Source: Cymbomonas tetramitiformis (lineage: Eukaryota > Chlorophyta > Pyramimonadophyceae > Pyramimonadales > Pyramimonadaceae). From it: 64,000 nucleotides of DNA. The stretch spans positions 1 through 64,000 of the forward strand of contig LGRX02033498.1 of NCBI GenBank assembly GCA_001247695.2, given 5' to 3'. The notes under the pieces are model-generated. The model did not search any database, was not told where the DNA came from, and was given only the letters and a program-made list of their open reading frames with translations. Below are positions 12,893 through 22,100 of this stretch, piece after piece (position 1 is the first letter of the stretch; every line of letters starts with the position of its first letter). A program made the translations under genes and the position numbers.

Positions 12893-13645
12893 ATGCCCTT
12901 CAAACATCCGGAAAAAATCGAAGTCCGCCGCAATGGTGAGCTTGTGCGACTTCTGGAGGCTCCGGCTCTGGCAATCGAAGCGGCGAACGCCGCTCGGGTT
13001 CCTGCGTTGCCCGCCCGTATTCAAAACAGAATCGATCGTCCTCCGGTCGCTATGTACAACGGCAAACGCAAGAACACGGGCGTCGCCCAAAAACGCGCCG
13101 AACAGTATGTACAGGACGCACAGTGGGAGGTCAGCTACGACCAAATGACGGTCGACAGCTTTGCGGTGGCTCTGGCGGTGGAGAGCGAAAACGATAGGTT
13201 CGCATTCCGCGTTCAACTGAGGCGAGGCGAATGGTCGGAGCCTTTGTATTTGGTGAAAGTCGAGGGCCGCATCCCCTCACAGCACGAGTTGAAATACACA
13301 TATTACAGCCCTAGCAAATACACCGATGCCAAGAAGAAACTCCTAGGCAAACTCATCGCGAGCCACGATGGAGCTTTCAAGACGGCACCCGCGGGCAGAG
13401 CTGTGACCGAAAAGTTTGACAAGAATGAAATCGTGTTGTCATGGAACGTAGACGCGGACGACCCCAAAAACAGTATACCCAACGAGCAATATTCGCAGAT
13501 CGTAGTCGCCATGCTAGCACAAAAAACAAAAAGGCAGCGCCGAGACATGGGGGAATCGACAGAGTCAGATGGTAGCGACGATGAAGATGTGGACTTTGAT
13601 AATAGCCGGGCAGTAGCCATAGTGCAAGATATGGATGCGGACTAA
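12893..13645 (+). CDS. hypothetical 250-aa protein with acidic C-terminus
   Basis: An uninterrupted frame starts at the ATG at 12,893 (MPFKHPEKIEV) and stops at 13,645. The upstream frame is open back to 12,818, so a longer product or an upstream exon is possible. Amino-acid usage is protein-like: basic patches (AMYNGKRKN; KTKRQRRDMG), a segment HELKYTYYSPSKYTDAKKKL, then an acidic tail (ESDGSDDEDVDFDN). No known domain is recognised. The charge pattern would suit a nuclear protein or a transposon accessory ORF. The position beside repeat arrays, with no recognised gene nearby, leans toward transposon origin, but that is inference. Confidence 0.55.
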   Translation: MPFKHPEKIEVRRNGELVRLLEAPALAIEAANAARVPALPARIQNRIDRPPVAMYNGKRKNTGVAQKRAEQYVQDAQWEVSYDQMTVDSFAVALAVESENDRFAFRVQLRRGEWSEPLYLVKVEGRIPSQHELKYTYYSPSKYTDAKKKLLGKLIASHDGAFKTAPAGRAVTEKFDKNEIVLSWNVDADDPKNSIPNEQYSQIVVAMLAQKTKRQRRDMGESTESDGSDDEDVDFDNSRAVAIVQDMDAD

Positions 13646-13649
13646 AGTC

Positions 13650-14440
13650 CGGTTGTACACCTTGAAAATGATGTTTATAGATTGTATATAGAATTTCGGA
13701 GTATGAAATCGCTTGATTTTTGCAACCCTTGAATTTCCAAAAAGTGCTTTTTGCCCTAAATTTCAACCATAAAAAATCGATTTTTCTAACTTGTAATCAA
13801 AGTCACTTTGGTATCAACCGCCGAAAACACGAATTTTGCATCGAAAATCGCGAAAAACAAGCCATATTATTTCTTTAGGGTAATATCATTTTCCTCGAAT
13901 TGTTTGTTAGGTGTCAGGGTGACAGCTAATGACCCCGCAACGGGTATCACTGTCCTAGGGTTCGGGTTGACTTCCGAGAGACATATATTGATTATCTGTT
14001 TATTTTATCTATCTGAGTTCAGCCAGAGACTAAGTTATCTTATCGGGGTATTCACTCACTGTGATATCCCTCGCAGGTTATGAGCCCACCAATGCGTAGT
14101 TGGTATTTTACGCTGCGTGTTTACGATATGTCTGGCTAAGGTGGCACCGTGGTGGGGCTGAACGCCCTCGCTATATATGGGCGAGGTGGTGCTGATGCGT
14201 AAGCTTTTCGGTGTCGGTGATCGGTTGTAGCGGGCACCTGGCCACGGCTTGATTTTTTACGGGTTGTAGTGAAGTGGAGATTTCTTCACGCATAGTGAGC
14301 GACCGCCCACGTCACTCCACACGACCAATTCGCGGAATCCAGCTTCAGCTTCGCTATTCAGGCCGAGACGTCCGCTGTTACCATTACCGCTTTCACTCCC
14401 TCTTGCCCACCCTAGCTCAGCTAAGGCTCGCGGGTAAAAT
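13650..14440. other. spacer without recognised features
   Basis: AT-rich sequence directly after the ORF, then moderately GC-rich sequence from 14,090. No gene or repeat is recognised. Confidence 0.4.
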
Positions 14441-14446
14441 TCGGCC

Positions 14447-14587
14447 GGTAATACTTCCATTACCTTTACCAGGTAATTTACCGGTATTACCACAGGGCGT
14501 TTTCAACTGACCATACTTAAGCCCATAATTATCTGGTAAAAGGTAATACTTCCATTACCTTTACCAGGTAAATTACCGGTATTACCA
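14447..14587. repeat. two 46-bp copies of a GGTAAT/ATTACC-rich motif
   Basis: Copies at 14,447-14,492 and 14,542-14,587. Each begins GGTAATACTTCCATTACC and ends in a form of TTACCGGTATTACCA, so each is itself full of inverted GGTAAT/ATTACC words. A looser relative with GGTAATTCC lies at 31,260-31,300. It may be the ends of a small DNA transposon. Confidence 0.6.
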
Positions 14588-15076
14588 AGGCCCTTTTTTC
14601 ATTACTAGGTAAAACGCGAGCCTTAAGCTCAGCTCTGCTCACCGCCATTTTGTTGGACATCATTAGCTATGGTTGCGACCAGGTCATCACACTCTCTGAA
14701 CCCACTCACTCATCGGCATGTGCCCTCGCTTCATCGTGCGTTCCAGGCGACATATGGTCCCAGGGAGGGATAGCCATTTTCGGCGTGCTTGTGTACTGGC
14801 TAGATCTCGACTTCAACTTGCACGAGCGACTTTTGGCAGCCATCCCTTTTTCTGGTTAAGGGGACACTGGAGGTGCTGACGGTAGATCCAGCTTTCCGAT
14901 CTTACTAAAAGGTTGTAAGCGCACCTAGGCCACGCGGAAGAGGCACGATCATCACCACGTCCTAGGCGAAAAAATAACCTCTCCGCTACATTGCATCCCA
15001 CCTCTCCGGAACGTTCTCCCTCCCACTTGGTGAGCGAGTTGCGGCTCGCGCAAAGCAAACGGAAACCGATGCCCCA

Positions 15077-15802
15077 ATGGAGAACGGTGATTCCGAAGAT
15101 GAAAACTTTGTTGGAGGTTCGAGAAAACGATCACGCGAATCAAAGCCGGTGACTGTAAAGCAGGAACCTAAAGCTGAGCCGGAATCTGAAGAGAACAATG
15201 AGGAATCAGAATTAGACTCCGAAGACGAGGCGCCCTTGAACAAACGTAAGGCCATTGCGAAAAAGTCACCTGTGAACAAGGCGCCAACCACAAAATCGCC
15301 CAAACCAAATGCCGTGAACGAGAACAACAACAAGTATCATGCCCAGGTGTGGAGGGTGGCGGGGAATTGGGCGGGGAGGGGTGGCGGTGATTTGGGCGGG
15401 GACGGGTGGCGGGCACTTGGGCGGGGAGGATGGCGGGGATTTGGGCGTGGACGGGTGGCGGGGTTTGTGTCCGGCGAGAAGCGGACGCGCGAATCGGCGC
15501 AGCCCGTGGGCGAGGAGGTGCTGCACGGCATACCGGCAAACGATATACACGCGTGCGCGTTCGACGTGCCGCAGGACGGATTCGCCAGCCTCTGGTCGCT
15601 AACCCTAAACTGACATGCGCGTAGATATAACTTCTACCCGTTTCAGGTGAATATTCCCCCGCAGCCGCGCCAGGTGCCTGCAATCGAGGTTAAGTTCAGA
15701 TTAAGCGCAGATTTCGTGCTCACCGTGGAGGCGCGAGATCCTGACACGAAGCGTCACAAAGCATGGGTGCAGAACAAGGGCGCCATCGTTGTGAAGGGTT
15801 AA
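15077..15802 (+). CDS. two-exon gene: acidic/basic N-terminus joined to an HSP70-like segment
   Basis: Exon 1 is 15,077-15,346 (90 codons, starting MENGDSEDENFVGG). It is rich in acidic and Lys-Arg patches (GSRKRSRESK; PLNKRKAIAKK), a nuclear-localisation-like composition. It ends at GCCCAG|GTGTGG. Exon 2 is 15,647-15,802, after TTTCAG|, also phase 0, and encodes 51 residues including PPQPRQVPAIEVKF, LTVEARDPDTKR and NKGAIVVKG then stop. This matches the consensus of the HSP70 substrate-binding beta domain (P-x-x-P-R-G-V-P-x-I-E-V-x-F ... L-x-V-x-A-x-D). Everything else of HSP70 (ATPase, lid) is missing, so chaperone activity is not expected. The 300-bp intron is a G-rich minisatellite. The joining of the exons rests on matching phase and splice sites only. 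Confidence 0.45.
15348..15470. repeat. G-rich minisatellite inside an intron
   Basis: About four units of roughly 30 bp of the form GGGTGGCGGGGATTTGGGCG. It begins immediately after the proposed donor at 15,347. The G-runs could form quadruplexes. Confidence 0.8.
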
Positions 15803-15809
15803 TGGGACA

Positions 15810-16920
15810 ACCAGATATCTTGCAGGCTTTTCGGAGTTGTGAAAGCCAGCCTGTAGATTTTGGCCAAGGTTGCTGCTCACGGCAGCTGCTCTGTTTGAGT
15901 TACAGCATAAGCTTGGCACTCAGTGTCCAGCTGGGCTGTACACACTGAGCCATTGCTCGCCGCCAGCAGGGAAAACTAGTTTAAGCCTTACGGCCATCGT
16001 AGCAGCCGATGTACTCCACCTTGTGGGTTATTATATAGTTGAGTGTTATGCGATGGACGTTCAGCTGTGACACAAGAAGTTCCAACATATGTTAGTATTT
16101 AAATATTTTATGATGATTCGTTTTGATAAATTATGATAACTTGAATTTCCTCAGAGTTAAGGCAGGACTCTTTAACAGTGTTGATCAAAACAAGAAGTAA
16201 TAGGGGGTCTTTTGTGTGTATGCGGCCGTGGCTGCATATGCGTGACAGCCGTGTAACAGGCAGGTATATCAGTAATCATTGTTGAACACAATTGTGAATA
16301 AGCTGTTTACTTTCCGTCTTCGACGCGTTGTGTGCGAGTAGTTGCTTATTGGCGCACACAAATACGTGAGTTCGAAAACTACCAAGCAGTAGCTTTTTCT
16401 TGGACGCTGGTTGCTTTGGAATAGATGTCTACTACTGTAGTTGCACATTCCAAGTGAACAGGATGACGTATCACTGGCAAGTGCGTGAACCAGATCTCCA
16501 GCTTACTTGAGACAAAATATATCGGATATGAGTTCACTTTAGAAACGTACGACTCGTATAATAAAGCCACCAAATTGTGTCAGGTACCGATTTTCCTCCT
16601 GCGCGAAAAGGTCATCAACCCTATCAAGCACGTGTACACTGTGAAAAAAAGTCATCGCTATGTTAAGCAATGGTTATGAACGCAACTCTGGACGTTGGCT
16701 ACCAAGGCTTGCCACCGGCATAGCGGCCGATAGCGGCACACAAACCCCCATACATAAGGAATGCGAGTTGGGCCCGTTTCAATCCCGTGCGGTATATCTG
16801 CAACGGGCAAACAGGCACCAGAAGAAACCGATTAGTCACGACTTGCCAGAAACGCGCCCTTACAGGTCAATCACCACAGAATGAATGCGTTCGCTATGTT
16901 GCATTTAGTTGTTGGGCGTG
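15810..16920. other. spacer without recognised features
   Basis: Intermediate GC. Short open frames (for example near 16,485 and 16,660) have no recognisable domain. No RNA gene seen. Confidence 0.4.
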
Positions 16921-16926
16921 TTTCTT

Positions 16927-17226
16927 TCAGCAGATGGTAAGCGTTACCGTGTAGTCGTCCATAAAAGGCACGCCCATAAGCTTTCGCTTAACGCCGACAT
17001 AGCCTACAATCCCACCAGCTATATAATTGTGCAGTGCACTCCTCCTTCCATGAATAGCTTCCATTGGACACTGTAGCAAGTTATATCCATAAAGCCCTGC
17101 CGCATATGTGCCAAATACTCTGGGGAGGCGTGGTGCTGAAACTCCGTATTGAGCCATATCAATAGCCGTGAATATACCCGCCCCAGTGATTGCAGGCACG
17201 ATTGGCCTTGTTATGCAGTCGGTCAT
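16927..17226 (-). CDS. small PRAT-type (Tim17/Tim22/Tim23-like) membrane protein
   Basis: A single-exon frame of 99 residues starts at ATG 17,226 (MTDCITRPIVPAITGAG). Residues 59-80 (AIHGRRSALHNYIAGGIVGY) fit the PRAT signature R-x3-D-x6-(G/A)G-x3-G, except that His replaces the usual Asp. Two hydrophobic, Gly/Ala-rich segments (around residues 10-25 and 40-55) precede it. PRAT members work in mitochondrial or plastid inner/outer membranes as translocase channels (Tim17/22/23), OEP16, or the B14.7 subunit of complex I. At 99 aa it is shorter than the usual 130-200, so terminal exons may be missing. Which member it is cannot be settled from sequence alone. Confidence 0.5.
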   Translation of the reverse strand: MTDCITRPIVPAITGAGIFTAIDMAQYGVSAPRLPRVFGTYAAGLYGYNLLQCPMEAIHGRRSALHNYIAGGIVGYVGVKRKLMGVPFMDDYTVTLTIC

Positions 17227-17847
17227 CTTGAGACACTTTTTAAAAGCTAGTCCTGCGGCACATCCAGAAGAGCGAAGTTCAGGTGTGGAGGTGGCAGGAG
17301 AACAGGAAGCGGGGGCACCTCAAACTGAAACTGCTGAGATCCACGTCTGGTAGGAAAAATCTAAAGTTGATTTTAAAGTGATGAGGGATGATAACGGGGT
17401 GCACCGTGTTCCGTTCTAGTTAGCCTCTGCTCTGAACGGTGTTGAAGCTTGTCAGAGATTTATCGCCGCGTCACAAGGAAGGGACCCCCGTGGATCCCGG
17501 GAAACACGCAAGAGGGATATTTGACCAACCACGTTCTGCTGCAGTGGTGCCCGAAACAAATCTAGCGGGTTTTTTTCGGTGATGAAGTGATGAGATATCG
17601 TTTTGTTCGCCTCGCAACAACGTTAAGTTTTTCAAACATCCACATATATACTGCCTACAACATTCCTTCTATTGCTCATGCATCAATTTGTTCTGGCTAT
17701 GCACAGTACAAAAGTATGTGTTATCATCACGCACAATTCTATTCAGCTATTAGTTGGTTTCCTCAATTATATTGCATTCATCTTGAAGTTGAATACAATA
17801 TTCGTCTAATATTGAATTCGCTTTTAGTAACGAGGGAGTTTGTGGAA

Positions 17848-18547
17848 TTACTTCCACACGCCACCCGGGCTGTTTTGAAGAAGCAAGCTCAAAGAGCTTT
17901 GCCGGTGGGCAGTTAAGGAAGAAGTCTTTCGTCGTTGAATGAAGGGATGGGAATATAGCTGCGTAACACTCGGTCTCTTGTCTACCTCTTTTTGCAAGCA
18001 GCAGCCCACGAAGTCAAAGAATTCTGGAGAGTGCGTCTTGTGGCTTGGCAGTGGCGGATCCTCCTGTGAGATCTGGAGTAGGAGAAGGTCAAAGGGTCCA
18101 CTTGAAGTGTTATAGGGATACCTCCCCAAGGCAGCTTCGAGGAGAGTTATGCCGAAACTCCACACGTCATCTGCAGCGGTGCCTCGACCGTTATCGATTC
18201 GTTGAGGCGACGTGTAGCACACTGAGCCGAGCAAACGCTGGGTGCTATCTGGAGTTTCTTGGCAAGTACCGGCCAGGACATCCAGGTCGCACTCGTGCAA
18301 TGTGGAGCTTGTGCCAAAATCCGTCAGCTTCACCTCACCTCGTTGGCTCAGGAGGACGTTCTGCGGCTTGATGTCCAGGTGCAGAAGGTGGCGTTTACAG
18401 TGCAGGAAGATAAGAGCCGAGAGAATAGCGTCCGCCACCAGAACTAAACACTCCGCAGGCAAGGCTCCACAACGCGCTATGAGGCCCCCGGTGTAAAGAT
18501 TGTTAGATTCAAGATAGAATATTACGAGAGGAATAGATGCACCTTCA
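17848..18547 (-). CDS. MAP2K-like protein kinase, C-terminal part (partial)
   Basis: The frame holds the catalytic half of a Ser/Thr/Tyr kinase: catalytic loop LLHLDIKPQNVLL, magnesium loop TDFGTSS, activation-segment end YTSPQRI, then DDVWSFGITLLEAALGRYPY and HPFIQRR near the end. The SP(E/Q)RI and G-x-YP spacing is typical of the STE7/MAP2K group. The glycine loop, VAIK lysine and alphaC helix are absent. The frame starts just after a possible acceptor (TATCGCAG, about 18,547), and upstream sequence is AT-rich repeat without kinase similarity. The HRD Arg is replaced by Leu (HLD) while the catalytic Asp is kept. Either N-lobe exons lie beyond a long intron or this is a 5'-truncated copy. 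Confidence 0.7.
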
Positions 18548-18834
18548 CTGCGATAACATTTAATTATTTTAAACATAAAATTAAGAATAGTCGATAGTGC
18601 CCAAGTGTATACTCCGGTATAAATCCGAAAGAGAGACAGTGTATGGAGGGGGGGGTCTATATTTAATTATTCCAAACCGTGACGCGAACACCCTCATACC
18701 GAATGCGGGCCCTACGGCGCTACGGGTAGTAGCTACGGGTGCTCCACTGAATATAAGAATCATCGAAAATAAGAATTTTATAGGACGGACGGTGTTTCGG
18801 GGGGCTGCGGACCCCCCTCAAACTTGATAATAAG

Positions 18835-19030
18835 AAATTCGGATTTTTAAAATAAGAGTCCGGATGGACGGTATTATTGATCTAGTAATTAGCATGTGAT
18901 CGCAACAGTAATTACACCCAAAATTCTCTAAAATAAGAAGATCCAAGGATGGACGGTATTTTCTATCTAACTAGCACGCGTGATCGCCGCGGTAATTACA
19001 CCCGACAACCTCTAAAATAGGAAGATCCAC
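18835..19030. repeat. two imperfect ~95-bp tandem copies
   Basis: The phrases GGATGGACGGTATT, GTGATCGC, GTAATTACACCC and CTCTAAAATA recur in the same order in two consecutive blocks. It lies directly upstream (in gene sense) of the truncated kinase. Confidence 0.7.
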
Positions 19031-19179
19031 AACGATTCAATTGGATATCGGCTCCAACTCGTGATAATCACGGGCTCTTTATATATAGCTAATGAGTTCG
19101 TTGGGGACTTGCATGAGCTTAAGAGTCAACATAATACAACACAACTTAGATGTCCCAGCTAGCGCACCGATGATACATG

Positions 19180-22100
19180 CTACCTCAAGAACCGAGCTAA
19201 GAGCATATACTTAGGGTAACTATGATCCTTTATTTCGGGTCTGCTTCCGTTCATCTTCGCACGTTGATTATTAAACCAATTGGTGCATTGTTTCTCTGTC
19301 ACATCAAGGGTGGCTGCTAAATTAGCCCACCGCTCCGCATCTAGTGATGGACTCGTTTTAAAAGCTTCCTCCAACTTCCTCATTTGTTCTTCTGAAAACT
19401 TTGCCCGAATGCACTTTGCTCCCTCTGTGCACCACCACCATGCATCACAATATCAAACCCAATAATAGCACAAACAATATCACACCCCACAATATCAACA
19501 TGTTCCATTCTTCAAAATGTATAACTCAAAACACAGGAAGGGATAAGAAAATATAGGGCTTACGTGTTGTCGACGGTTGAGCTATCGTTTGAGGGACATC
19601 CGATGTTGCATCAACCACAAGCGATTGAGCTTTTTGGGCGTCCCGCAGTGCCGCTGCCGCATCTTTAGCCGCTTGCTTCGCCAGTCCCGCGAGCTTTTTT
19701 TGTTGTGCCATTTCCTTACGGGCCGCTTTGGCATCCGCCAATCGCTTCTGCTCCATCACGCGCACCTTCTCAGCTTCCATCACGTGCGATGAGAATGAGG
19801 TGTTTGCCTCGATCGCTTGAGCAATTGCCGCCTCTCGCCTCTCTTTCTTCGACAATCTTGGTGGCGGCGCAGCAGGCCGTTCCTTGGGAAACTCCATGTC
19901 CTCGAGGCCCTTCAGCTTCAAAAGATGATCCTGTGAAAATACCCACCCTCCAAAATTATGCTTTGTCCGATTAACTAACCTTATTAACCTGATTTGATGA
20001 GCATCACCTTGTCACACATATCCACATTACAAGTTCTCACCTCAGATCCATCAGCTGCCAATGTCATCCCCTTGTCGATGTATGCCTGATTGATGTTGTG
20101 GTTTTTCTCCGTGATCAACTTTTCATACGCGTCCCCACACCAGTGTGTATACATGATGCGCTTGTGACTTGCACTCGCAAATTCCCACTCATCAAAAGCC
20201 GTGTCTGAACTCTCTAGAAAAGCATTGCGCTCCTCCTTCACATACGTCTTGAGCTGATTTCCAACGCGCGAATCATCTACAACCGGCACCAGATCTGTGC
20301 AGTCTGCTTCACCGTATTCGGCAGTAGTGTTCCTGCCGTAGGTTTCACATCCACATCCAAACTCATGATCATGATGTGAACCTCACTCGTAACTTACAAG
20401 AATTTTCGGAACAAAACCCCAACGCAAAAAGTAGCTGGCGCACCCACAATGAAAAAGCTGCGGACTAGGCACAAAACACCCTACATATGTGGGATCTCAT
20501 TCGCAACCACGCATGCATTCAATGATATGAAAATTAGTTGTAAGTTAAGCGAACTTGTTGGATATACCCCTAGGACTCGGGATATATTCACTCAGTGGTC
20601 AGTTTTCTCAGAATGTAAATAAAGTTGATAAGTTGACCCGATATAACGGGCATAAACAGTTAGGGTTCGGGTTCGGGTGACAGTCATACACACTACTATA
20701 GGAAGAGTCATAAAGCGAGCGGTGTGACTGTTCCAGCACACCACCTAGTGTGGTGACTGGCTAGCCGAAAGTGAAACCTGTGAACAAACACCATCTACAG
20801 CGGTGGAAATTTGGGCTCTAAGGGAAGGCCTGTCCTTTCTGGCAGGGCGGTTCCCAGCCAAGAGTTGTAAACCTGAAACCGGTCCGTGATCGGACCCTTC
20901 TGCACATACAGCTACGGTCAATCTCACTGTGCAGGAGCGGCATGATTAACGTCCTAGCCACTAGTTGGCAGTGGCACTGCTGTGCCGGCCCGCAGCACAG
21001 TCACGGTGCCGTGAATTGAAGATGTTGATGCCGTGATTGAATCATTCGTAGAGCTCCAGAAGAAATCTGAAATGTCTCGATCGTCGTGCGAGGGATCTTC
21101 CCCGCCCTCCTCGTCAGTAGTCGGACCCGGTGAGTAGTCCGGTGACGGTGGTGCATCCCAGTACAGCGTTGGAGGGGGCGGGTGTACCGGGATGTAAGGC
21201 CCGATCGGTGCATTGTGAAGGCCTTGCCGAGCACGGTGCCGGCCGTGCCGGCGCGGCGGAATAGCAACCGGTGCCGCAGAAGTGAATGCAAGCTCGCAGG
21301 TGGTTGCCTCGGCAGCACCACCGACCTCCAGGCCGGTGTGGTCCGGTGCACACGCCTCGCCAAGAGTGGCAGCCGAGATTGGCGCCGCGGTGGCGCAAAC
21401 ACAGAAGAGAGCACACACCATCACCGCAATCGCCGTAGAGCGGCCAAACCCCCAAGGCGGTGCACCGCATCTCCGACGAGACGCTAGAGGCTGCGGGACC
21501 GCATCCTCACCGTCAGTAGGGTCATACCCAGCTGCAGACCCGTCCGCGTCGCTGTCGTAAGAGCCGGTCTCCGACTCGGCGTGCATGTATCGCATCGCGA
21601 AGTCCTTGCCCGCAGCCGTGACCGAGAGTCCCCCCATCCGCGCGATCTTGTCCGCAAAGCAGAGGTCGGGCTCGTGCGCGTGCATGGGGTCCACCGGCAT
21701 CATGTCATCGGCGTCGGACGCCTCCGACCCGCCTGGGTAAACATGCGTGATTGTCGCCGGCGGTAGCGCCGGCGGTGCGTCCTCGCGGACATGCGTGCAA
21801 GCGGCAGCCGAGATCCCGCTCTCGACACCACCGACCGTGAAGCCGCCCATGTGGGTGGCAGGCTGGCAGTAGGGCAGGAATTCCTGCAACGCACCATCTC
21901 CCCGCTCCGGCTCGATCCCGAAGGAACACGCCGAAACGCCGTCGAGCATCTCCGGCTTGCCCCCCGCCAGAAGGCAAAGCGCATCGAACCGCTCGCCGTC
22001 GTGCTCGTCCATGGCCGTCTGAAACTGCTCCGCTAGCAAGTCGTTCTCGATGTCACCGAGGGAGAAGCTGTGGAAGCTTCCCCCAGCGCCGTGCTTGCCG

